Below, piece after piece: positions 27,001 to 39,000 of a stretch of 64,000 bases of DNA. The stretch lies in the NCBI GenBank assembly GCA_008711295.1, contig VUYV01000008.1, positions 1,493,588 through 1,557,587 on the forward strand, given 5' to 3'. Every line of letters begins with the position of its first letter. Position 1 is the first letter of the stretch. This DNA is from Anarhynchus alexandrinus. Its lineage: Eukaryota > Chordata > Aves > Charadriiformes > Charadriidae. The translations under genes and the position numbers were made by a program. The notes beneath the pieces are model-generated. The model did no database searches and was not told the origin of the DNA. It worked only from the letters and a program-made list of their open reading frames with translations.

Positions 27001-30000
27001 TCGCTTGTGGTGGTCGTTCCTCTCAAGAAATACACCTTGGCTTTGTGGTGGTGTGTACAGTGGTGTTTCACATGAAAGAGCGAAACGTTTCCTGGTTTGC
27101 CCACATACTTTTATTACATTGTGCAAGTCTGATAATAGCAAATATTTCACTCTTCCACCATTGTCAGTAGTTGTTGGGGAAATAAAAATGAAACAAATGA
27201 GAGTTGTGCAAATTCAAGCCCTGTATGTGAGACGATGCTTTGGTAGACGAGGTTTCTTTAGAATTTAAAATCGGGTTGTTGCTGGTGGTAGGTGATCTCG
27301 GTGCAGCTGAGACGTCCTCAGTGTGTCTGCCTGAAGGTTTGGCTGTTCAGATAATGTTTTCTGGGTTAGTCGGGCTTTTTGCGTGCAGTTTTCTCCTTGT
27401 CTATCGAGGCACAAGTCCACATATTCGCATAGGACGTTGGGTGGAGAGGCTGCAGCTCTCAACAAAAGCTGTACTAGTCCTGAACTCTTTCTGGGGAGAA
27501 TCTGAGCCATTTTAGTTAGTTTCCATAATTAATAAGTGAGAAAAGGTATTTGGCCACATAGATTCCCGTGTGGAACATGTCATCAGGTGTCTTAAGCTTG
27601 GGTAAATAGTTAGGAATCCAGAAAAAAAAATCAGGGTATCCTCAGCTTTAGGGTTTTGTTACTAATTGTGTTTCCTGTAATACTCTGTGGTAATTGGGGT
27701 CCAGCTGCTCAGAATATTTCGGTTAGATTTACTGGATGGATTGCTTTAATAGGATTTGGAGAACAGCTATTTGTACATTACAGCTTGTGCTGTTAACTTG
27801 CCAACCTTTTAATGCAATAATCCTGGAGATTTATCCTAGCTTTAAAATAGTAATACAGGGAGACGTACATGACTTACCACAAAAAAAGTTTGTAAAGTCT
27901 TTGTATAATACGAAGCAAGAGTTATTTGTGCTTATTAGCATCTTTGTAAAATGATGTAATGTATGTTATGAGAGGGAGGAAGAGCACTGATGGGAGGAAA
28001 ACAGTGATCTTAGTGAAAGTTAGGAAGAAGTCTGTATTTCCGCTGCCCTACCAGTTGGTCACCACATCTAACCACTGGCAGGAGTAGAACCCAACCGGCT
28101 CAGAAAGCAGTTACCGTGTGAACCGACTTCAGTCTTTAATTGTGCAACCTGGATGAGTTTGCACTTCTTAAATGAATTTTGTGTATTCCGTCTGTCTTTT
28201 TTTATTTATGATTGAGAATAGTATAAATTAATTCTGCATGTTAATGAAATAAAGTCAAAAATAGGGTCTGGATGTATTTTTGAATAAATAATACAAGATG
28301 GGGTTTTTTATTGGTAAACATTTGGTATTAGATCTGGTTTACAAAGAAATGAAAATATTGTTTGCCGCTGGTATGTCCTCTTACAAGGTCATATTTTATC
28401 CTCAGTTTTCACCCGTCCCTTTCCCTTGCCACTTCCATTACAACGGAGATTTGGTCTGCTTGCTCGACAGTGACGTGTCCTTTAATATTTCCCATTAGTT
28501 TTCAGTAGTTACCTTTGCCTGCATGTCAGCCTTCAGTTTAATGGCCTTTTTTGTGTGTGTTCATTTTCTTTTGTTTCCCATCGTGGTTTTGTTTATTTCT
28601 TTTGTGTTTTTTTTCTGTTTTCTTTTTTTAAACCGTGGTGATGTTTGCCCTTCATATTCCCCAATGTTTGCACATGACAAGATGTTGCCATCCCAACATT
28701 ACCTCCCACTTCACTGACCAGTGCCACTAATGACCATCTAGCACCAGCTACAACAGGACCATTGCCTTCAGCCCCGCGGGACGTCGTGGCCACCCTCGTG
28801 TCCACTCGCTTCATCAGACTGACGTGGCGGACGCCCATATCGGACCCTCAAGGAGACAACCTCACCTATTCAATCTTCTACACCAAGGAAGGTATAAACA
28901 GGTAAAGATCTTGATGTGTAAAATGGGTCGTGCTCTTTCATGACTCTCCTTCACGCTAGATGTGCTTAGAAGCACTATAAACATGACATCTTCAATGCTC
29001 GAAGTTGTACAGGCTGCAGAGTCCCAGGGGTTGTGTTCCTTTCCCTCCTGCACGCTCATGAGAAGTGCATTTTTATTTCCCTCATTCCTGCATATACGTA
29101 TTCTTACGGGCAGTGCTTGTGCATGGTTTTGGTTGACTGCAGCCAGTTGCTACCTGCTTTTAGCAGACTGCTTAGAAACTAAGAGCGAGCATAGACTGTA
29201 ACACCTCTTCAGGAACACTGACACTGCTGTAAGTGCTATCCACAGCGGGCACGGAAACATCCTCCAGATAATCCGTGTGCTGTCGAGAGCGAGCAGTCCC
29301 TTCAGGCTTTAAAACCCCATCAATCCTGGAGAGAACCGTGTCGTAGATGTTGGTTGAATGTTGTGGTAGGTGTTGGTTAAATATTGCTTCTCTCCTAGGA
29401 ATTCCTGCAAATAGAAATTTCATGAATGTGAAGCATTCGTGAAATGTGAATGTGAAGAATTCATGAGGTTTTGACCTATTATCCCAATGGATAACCTTCC
29501 CCTCTTTCTTACTGATGGGATCTACCGCTCAGAATTCCAGTTGCAAATTGTTGTGATAAGTTTGAAGAAGTTGGAGCTAACAGTCGTTTTGAGCAACGCT
29601 TAATTAATTGCAAATTAGCTTGCTTATCAGATTTATTACTCAAGAGAAAATGATCTGTGCTTACTGATTAGAGCACGAGACTCAAAGTTATGAAAGTCAT
29701 CTGAAGAGAATATAAAATGCCCCGCTACTTACGGTGAACTGCCACTCTGTCTTAGTTCTGTGCCTAGACAGCTTGTCCAGGCTCATGACGATTAATTGAG
29801 GCAATTAGTAAAATTTTCTTTGCCTCACAAATGTTGGTTTTCTACTACTTCCTTACTTCGGTAATATTCATTCTTATTGGAGATATTTTGAGTGAGACAT
29901 GGCTTCATGCCTCTCCCTGGACTGCTTTTGAGGAAACCAAATGCATCCCCTTCCGCTACATACAAGACTATAGAAATCTCAAAAATATTCCTTTTGGGCC

Positions 30001-33000
30001 AAAAGCATGTGCCAACAAAGGGTATCTTATAATTTGTGGTGAATAAATAAGGAAATTACAGAACAATCTGCAGGAACGGCTGTTTCCAGTCTTTGCACAG
30101 CAACCCTCAGGCTCGGGTTAACGTACTCCCCGGGAAGTTTGCACAGCAAAGCGCTTAAGCCAGTGCTTATATGTAAGCAGGTGGTTTTGTTGGCTTCAGT
30201 GAGATCTCTGTTTGCTTAAATGTCCTTCTGGAGCAGGGTTCAAAGTAGGCTCTGAAAGCCTTTTATTAGCATGTAGGCACTGTTTCCTCAACTTCACCAC
30301 TCCTTTGCTTTTTGGAAGTTTTTTTGTTATGCCTCATAAAGGCAGTCGGTGGCACACATTGCACAGGCCGGTATGAAAATACTGTGCAGTCCTGCCATTG
30401 CGCCTGAATTGAGAGAACGAGAGCAATAACATTTAAAATTTAAAAAAAAAAAAAAGGAAAGAAAAAAGTTCTCTTTACCATTGTGACGTTATGTGGTACT
30501 TTTTGACCAGTTGGTTGAGCCTTGCGGCAACGTTGGTTGGTTATTGAATAAAGAACTAGATGAGTGTGTCACGCACAACTCAGCACTCAGAAATCAAAAA
30601 AATTTTGAAGTCAAGCTTGGATGTGCAACCCTCCTTTTTTCCTCAGCATTGTAAAGCACTGCTTAAATGATCACTTTGCAGTCCTTGAATTATACATGAT
30701 GGTGTGGCTCTGCTGCGGTTTTAAGTACATATATACTGTCTCCTCATACTATTATATTTTTGCCTACATGTACCATTTTCATTGCATGCGTTACTGGATC
30801 CTTTTAGTAACCTAAGCATTGTCTCTTCCTCACTTGTATTTGAGCAGTGATCAAACTATATATTTGATTTATTTGCCTTTTAAATCAGGCTTGTGAAAAA
30901 TGAAAAAAATACATACAACATGGCATGGCTTAGCTCGATGTTCTGACATCTCTAAACCATCTTTAAGGGGCTGTAGAGAGTTATCTTCATATTGGGAATT
31001 GTAGGAGCACTGAAATCTCTCTGCAGTGTACAAGGTGTGCGGTTCCTCAGCTATCAGCTGCCTCAGCCACCGCTGATTTACGTTCCATTTATTTTTCTCT
31101 GTTCAGTGAAAGGAGACGCACACAGAAACACGGTAAGGTGTTCCCTGACTTTGCCCTTTGAAGGTATTTAGCGGGTTGCAAGATGCCTGGGACATGATTT
31201 TCCCACCGGTAATCACGGGGCACTCCTGCAAAAGGCTCTTCCTGCGCCCAGTACGTTCCCTTTGTGCTACCAGCAGCTCCCACCTTCTGCCCTCTCCCCC
31301 CACCCCAGAGAAATTCTGTATTTCACCGTTTAAACCCACTGTCTGCTTGCAGAAAAATGTCAACCCCTAAGTTGAACGTTACAGAAGATTTGTAAGCAGC
31401 CGCAAACAATGCAAAATGCAAATGCTGCCAAGGTTGTAGTAAATTTATCACTTCTGGAACGATGAAAGCTGGTTCTGATAGCTTGTAGTGTCTGCTGAGG
31501 AGGAGTGAGTGAAGATGAAGATCTGTAGGGCTTGGAGGTTACTCTTCAACAGAGAACCGGAAACTACCCATGGAAGAGCAGGGTTTCAAAGCATGGAAAC
31601 AAGCTCATTTCTGCTTGTTTCTCCGGCTACAGAATGTCATCAGCTGGTGGCACGTCTTCATGTTGGCTTGATGGTGTCAGAGAGGCTTCCATTGAGGGAA
31701 TTATGGGCAAATGAAGTGGGTGTCTCATGGGTTTATGGGTACACCTCTGGAAGAACTCAAGTAATCTGATCAGATAAAAATGACTGTCTTCCTTATAGAT
31801 TGTGTAGTTACGTGGTTATTTCACCCTTGCATTAGGTATTCCAAATTTAAGGCAGTTCCCCTGAAAAGGGTATGAAAATTTGTATGTTTTGGGGGGGGGG
31901 CGAAAGGGAGGTTTAATTCTGTGAAACTTCAGACAAGCACTCAGGCACAACTCCAAACTTTCAGGATTTGGACAAAAAGAAAAGAAATAGCACGTTGCTG
32001 GTACAAGATGGTAAATCGCACGGCATGAGATATTCAAATAGTATTACATCCACAGTTCAACGTAGTGCGCTTCAAATGCAGAAAATGGAGTTTAATTGTG
32101 TGTAATCAGACTGTCAAAATGTCTTTCTGAGCTCACTGCCAGGCTCCACAGCTGGCGCAGGCGATCCTCACTCCTTAATACTGCCCGGAAGGTTGTTATT
32201 TATTCTAGGTGTAACTTTAACCTTCACGTTTCCAAATTAACACTTTTTCTGGTTTTGAACACTAGGTCTTTTCCCTTAGGTACTTGATAACTATTTTAAA
32301 TCTTAACTCTGGTTTACAAAGCCCTTTAATGGGGGATTAAACTGGAACGAGTTGGAATAGTCATAATGTTGTGTAGGGTTGTAGAATTATTCATATAGAC
32401 CATCTGTTTGGTTCCCTGTTGTGCCTACCTGAACACATCAGAGCTCCTAAATGGTGCTCCGGGCTCCCTAAGAAAGGGCATAAATGAGAGATTCATATAA
32501 CCCTTAATTAGATTAATCTCAACGTACTTTTAACATACTGTTGTGAGGGAAGGACACAGTTCCTAGTTATTACTGAAAATTGCAATACTTTGATGTGTCT
32601 ATTTATTTTTTGATAAATGTTGTCTTTCCATTAAAATAATTTGATTTTTTTTTGGTAATTTTAAATAATAACCTTGGATTACTGGGCTGCTTTTTTCCTA
32701 GATAAAATCAGTGAGTGCATTTACACTTGAGGCAGAAAACACAATATATTTTGCATGTCAATGGGAGAGAAATGTTATTCCACAGCTGTGAATGGGTTGG
32801 CACTTACTCTGGGTGTTCAAATACCACCATTGCATCTAAGACACAACTTAAAGGAAACTATCCATTTGAAAATGCGTTTTCCAGCAAACATTTTGCACTA
32901 GCTAAAACTGGAAAAGTTAGCGAGGGAAAATATTTATCTTTTTCCCTGCCCCCCAAGTTTCATTCTGTGGGGGGTATGATATTTCTTTAGTGTGTGTCTC

Positions 33001-36000
33001 ACTTCTCTGTCAGCTTTGTTCTTGCCAAAAATACTTGATAAACATTAGAAGAAGAGAAATCTTTTGTAAACATTTTTTGATTCAAATATGCAATAATGAT
33101 GCTCCTCATTTAATGATGGAAATTTAAAAAAAAAATCTGAACTAAATTAAGCTGCTTATGCAAGGCCCTTTTAGCTCAACTTTCATGAAAGAGAACGTTC
33201 TAGAAAATGTGTTTAAATAGATCTTTAGTTACAGTAAGGGTATTGCTTCCCTCTGTATAGATACAGTGTAATAGTGCAGAAATCAACAGGGATTTCAAAA
33301 TGTTTTCAACCAGGTTATGCTAAATCAACTGTACCGGTTGATTTAAAAAGAAATCAATTAAAAATGGGAATTTTGGCATCGTATTTCTGTGGTGTAAACT
33401 AACGCGTAATAGCTGGAAGGTAGGAAAGAGGAGACTGCCTAGGCTTCCGCATTAAAAATGATTTAATAGCAGCTAATCATGGGGCTGAGAATCGTCTGCC
33501 CTCTGCTGTAGAGCCAAACAAAGTCGAGCAGACAAAAGGGAGAGAGTTGTCTTCAAAGCGGTCACATTTTCCCTTTATTTTCTCAGTGGGGAAGTTTTTG
33601 ATGTCTTCTGTTGTAACACTGCTTTTATTGGGGTTTTCAGGGAGCAGAGTGCTCCTTCGAAGGCAGCGCGGAGGTGCCGCTGCCCACACAGAGCTCTCTG
33701 ACGCTCCACGTGAGAACAGCACTGGCTTGGAGAGAAAGGCTGCAGTTAGTCGATGATTAATCTTTTAATCTTCCCCTCAATCCGGAGCTTGATAAGAACC
33801 GATGGAGTTTCCCGGAGGTGTGCACCCTCACGCTGGGCTGGGGATGCCCCTCGCTTGCCCAGCTCCCAGTGCAAGAGGGAACAGTGCCGGCTCTGCTCCG
33901 CCGTGCGCTGTCGCTGTCGTGTGCGGACTCCACTACTTGTGTGGCAATAGCAGAAATGCCCCAGCTGTGCGCCTGGGCGGAGGAGAGTCCGAGCCCTTGG
34001 GTGTTTTTGAAAAATCTAAATATTAGGGAGGAACTAAGTAAAGTTTGGAGGTAGAAGAATACATTCAAACAGCTGCTTTGAGAAAGACACAAAAAGCAGT
34101 CCCACAGTATTAACAGAAATGCCTTAAATCTGGCCAGACTCTGTATATGCTGCTTAAATATTTTTTTCTTCTGGCTTCAGAGTAGTAGGATAAACTGTCA
34201 CTATGAATTATCACATGCTGTTATGAGAATAACAAAGAAACTACTTAGAATTTTGTGATGTCGAGTATAATTTATTCCTTTACTTCAGTGCATTTTTTAT
34301 TTTTTTTCAAAGAGAAGTTACAAAATTAGAAGCTGTTTGTCCCCAGCAATTTTGGCATATTATTGTTTTATTGTGTAGTCAGCGCAGTATAAATAACCAC
34401 ATCATTAACACATTAGATATATTCAAACGGGATACATCTTAGTAGCAACTATTCCTTTTATTTCACCCTCAAAAACCCCCTTAATAATCAATGATTTTTT
34501 CTGTGCCCGACCCTTTCGTTTCCTAAAGGGAACGCATTGAAAATACCAGTCGTCCTGGAGAGACACAAGTGACGATCCAGAACCTGATGCCAGAAACAGT
34601 TTATGTCTTTCGAGTTGTGGCTCAGAACAAGCATGGCCCCGGCGAGAGCTCCGTACCGCTGAAGGTGGCAACTCAGCCTGAGGGTAAGCCCTAAATATTT
34701 CGAGTCCTCTTGACTTTGGGATTGATTTTTGTTTGTTTTCTCCATTCCTGACCTCTCCGAGAGTAAGTGGATACTCTTAAAAGTTGCTCCTGCAGACCGT
34801 GGTTTCAAAATGATTTTCCAAGTTACAAGTGGTGTTCCTCAGGGGTCGGTACTGGGACCAGTGCTGTTCAACATCTTTGTTGGTGACATGGACAGTGGGA
34901 TGGAGTGCACCCTCAGCAAGTTTGCCGATGATACCAAGCTGTTTGGCGAGGTAGACATGCTGGAGGGGAGGGATGCCATCCAGAGGGACCTGGACAGGCT
35001 GGAGAGGTGGGCCCATGCCAACCTCATGAAGTTTAACAAGGCCAAGTGCAAGGTCCTACATCTGGGTCGGGGCAATCCCAAGCTCAAATCCAGGCTGGGT
35101 GGAGAATGGATCAAGAGCAGCCCTGAGGAGAAGGACCTGGGGGTGCTGATTGACAAGAAGCTCAACATGAGCCGGCAATGCACAATCGCAGCCCAGAAGG
35201 CCAACCGTATCCTGGGGTGCATCAGAAGTGTGGCCAGCAGGGCGAGGGAGTGGATTCTGCCCCTCTGCTCTGCTCTGGTGAGACCCCACCTGGAGTACTG
35301 CATCCAGCTCTGGAGCCCCCAGCATAGGAAAGACATGGACCTGCTGGAGCGGGGCCAGAGGAGGGCCACAAAGATGCTGCGAGGGCTGGAGCACCTCTGC
35401 TGTGAGGACAGGCTGAGAGAGTTGGGGTTGTTCAGCCTGGAGAAGAGAAGGCTCTGGGGAGACCTTACTGCGGCCTTCCAGTCCCTAAAGGGGCTCCAGG
35501 AGAGCTGGGGAGGGACTTTTTACAAGGGCATGTAGTGATAGGACAAGGGGGAATGGCTTCAAACTGGAAGAGGGGAGATTTAGAGTAGATATTAGGAAGA
35601 AATTCTTCACTGTGGCGGTGGTGAGACACTGGAACAAGTTGCCCAGAGAAGCTGTGGCTGCCCCATCCCGGGAGGTGTTCAAGGCCAGGTTGGACGGGGC
35701 TTGGAGCAACCTGGGTTGGTGGGAGGTGTCCCTGCCCAGGGCAGGGGGTTGGAACTCACAGAATCACAGAATGGTCAGGGTTGGAAGGGACCTCTGGAGA
35801 TCATCTAGTCCAACCCCCATGGATCATCCCATGAGATCATCCCAACTCGATGATCTTCAAGGTCCCTTCTAACCTAAACCATTCTATGATTCCAAGTCAC
35901 CGTGTTGGTATGCTTATATGATTTATTCTCACCCTTGAGAAGAAGTGATCAGACATTCCTTGTTACATTCTCTAAAGTTTCTGTTATAAAAGAAATACTT

Positions 36001-39000
36001 CTAAATTGTCATTAACGGAAAGAGAAGAAAAGAAAACTTTGAGAAAAGGCGAAGTGTTTCATTTGTTAGGATCACTCAGGACAAAATGAATCTGACCCAG
36101 GGAGCAGGATCTTCTTCAGAAATTTGGTCCCACCTTTACACCCCCCGCAATGAATCCATGTGAAATGCTGAAATGTGAAGAAATGCCCATCTTTTAACTG
36201 GAGTCGATTAATAGTGAAATTGATGTGAAAATAATGAGTTACTGCAAATGTAAATGGTTAGGCTTGGCGACTAGCAGTTCTGCACTTCCGTTTCAGTTCA
36301 GCTTCCTGGTCCGGCACCCAATATCCGAGCGCACGCCAGCTCACCCACCTCCGTCACTGTCACCTGGGAAACGCCGCTGGCGGGCAATGGGGAGATCCAG
36401 AACTACAAGCTCTATTACATGGAGAAGGGGCAGGACACTGAACAGGTACGGAGCCTGGCTCCTCCCACCCAATATACAGTGCCATTAACAGCCTTTTGTC
36501 TTTTGTTATGTTTTTACCTTAAATTTCTAGAAACACCTTGTGAAGTGTTCATTTTTCTGGCAGACTGAATCCTTCAGCCTAAAATACAGAAATACTTCAA
36601 ATTAAAAATCCAGCGTGAAATGTATATGTCTCAGAATTAAAACAATAGTTTATGTGGTGGATCATTTAGATATTCATCAGCATCAAGAAGCATTTGGGGA
36701 CGTCCATCGTATCACAAGAGGAAAACTCAAATAATGGCTATATCGTCATTTACCAGTTCCGGTTCAGATAGTGTAAAGGATGCTCGCATGGTTTTTATGG
36801 GTTGGCCGGTTTTATTTTAGTAAAGTAGGCTAACTACTGATTTTAGCATCATCCTTCATCTGAACTGTTCTTACTTCTTGAGTTCTTTGACCCCGTGATG
36901 GATATTTTGGTAGTGGTGAGGGTCTAGTTGATTAAATTTTCTTATGATTCTACTGGAAGAATCCAGTCTGTTCTGTACAAATATAGGTTGCCACCTGAGA
37001 ATAATCACAACTTCGGGATGATTAATCCCAGTCATTTAATTATCCATCCGATTGCATATGAATATGATTCCAGTTTTAAAAAGAATATTTTTGTTAGCAT
37101 TTAAAATCATTTTTATATCCATTTTTAAATAGGGACGTTGTAGTCCTTAGATGAAACGTCATTTTCTACTTCTGCATCCCACTATTCAAATCATAATAAT
37201 AATTTTTACTAACAGACAACTTTGCCAAATCTCTTTTCATTTACAGAACCAGTGTCCACGTTATGATTTACATCCAATAGGGAGCACTTTCTCTTGCAAG
37301 CTCACTGTTAGCGCCTTCACAAGTCCTGGCTGTATATAAACCGTGCGTTTGGTCTGTAGGTCCTACAGAAAGGTGTCGTTCCTGCTTTTGACTTTATTAT
37401 TGGACTGAAAGTCTAAGGCCTTTTTAATCGTTGCAGACCTGATTCTGCCCTTGACTTGTACACGTTTGTTTGTGAACAGGATGTTGATGTAGGAGGACTC
37501 TCCTACACCGTGAATGGATTAAAGAAATACACAGAGTATAGTTTCCGAGTGGTGGCTTACAACAAACACGGGCCTGGGGTCTCGACCCAAGATGTTGTTG
37601 TGCGAACGCTGTCAGATGGTAAGCTGCTTTATTCCAATTATTTATTTTTTGGCAGGAATTATGTGGTAATTTCCTTTAAGTGAATTTTTAACCAGAAAGA
37701 CGTTTATGGTTTTTGTTCATTGTTGCCCTATTTTATTAATAATGTAGTTGTTGCGTATGGCCATGCATGCTGAAAGTTCCCCTGGAGGCTTTCTAAATTA
37801 GGTGAAGGAAAATTACTATACCTGATTCTGATTATGAAACAACGGTGTCCTTCATTTCAACGTCAGTAGTTTATTTCATGGGTTATTGAGTTTACAAAGT
37901 ATTAAGAGTGGACAGAAACACAATTAAATGGAAGTCAACAACTCCAAATTATTTTTTTGCTTCTATATTTTTACATACGAGCAGACCTTTGCTTTTGGAG
38001 TGCTTTAATTTTAATTGTGGTCATATGGGAAAATGATGTATGTCTTTGTTTGGACTCCAGCACAGATACTATTAAATCAATTGCATACAATAATGAAAGC
38101 AGGAAGTGGTAACAGTATTTTCTATAAGGCAAATAAAGAGGTAATGTGAGCAAATACAGACAATATGGACAATTGTAGAATGATCAGAGTTAATGTTAAC
38201 TTTTCTTTTTTATAGAGAATTTACTTTATATATAAGAACAGTCAGAGCGAAAGTGAGGCTAGCCTGGAGCCCTCTCTCCAGGAGTGGCCAAGAGCAGAAC
38301 AGATGAGCAGAGAGGGGTATTGTCCCAGATTCTCTCTGTGTCCAAAAGTTTGTTTCTCTGGGACTTCTTGACTCTGCGGTGGTCTCTGCGTATTTACTAA
38401 TTCACCTTCTCTTCCATGAAATCCTGTCAGCATCCTCTCTAACCCACACCAGCTTTTAGTATCCACAATATCAAGTGGACAAGAATTCTACAAATAAATT
38501 GTCTGTTTTGAACCTGCTGTATGTCAGCGGCATTTGTTGCCTATAGCTGTACTGCCTGCAAGAGCGAATAATCAGTGTCCACCAGCCCTCCCTGTCCCAC
38601 TCCTCATTTTAGAGACCTTTGCTGTATTCTCCCTCGTTCGTTCTTTGCCACATCCCAAAGTCTCAGCAGTGGTTGGCCATTTCTTTAGTGGAAGCTGTTT
38701 CAACCTTCAGTGCCTTTTCCGGAACTTTTCCTAGGCTTCTTTTCTCCTGCATGCTTATAAAAATGGAGGTAGAGAGGACTAAAATTGTATCAAAGATTCA
38801 AGTGTGTAATTACTGAGCATTTGACTGACTTTTTGGCTCATTCTGAGCACTGAGTTGACATTTTTGGCATAGGCTGATCTTGGTGGACTTGGTCTGCTTA
38901 GAGCCATGGTTTTTCATATAGATGCAGGTTCATTTTTCCCATGTGTGTAACTTTATCTACCATGAATTTCATCTGTCACTTTAACATCCACGCACAGAAT

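Noticed and set aside
34729..35535. 268-codon frame as a host gene
   Set aside because: From about residue 32 it is CR1 reverse transcriptase; the first 31 codons are unrelated intron sequence, so this is not a host protein.
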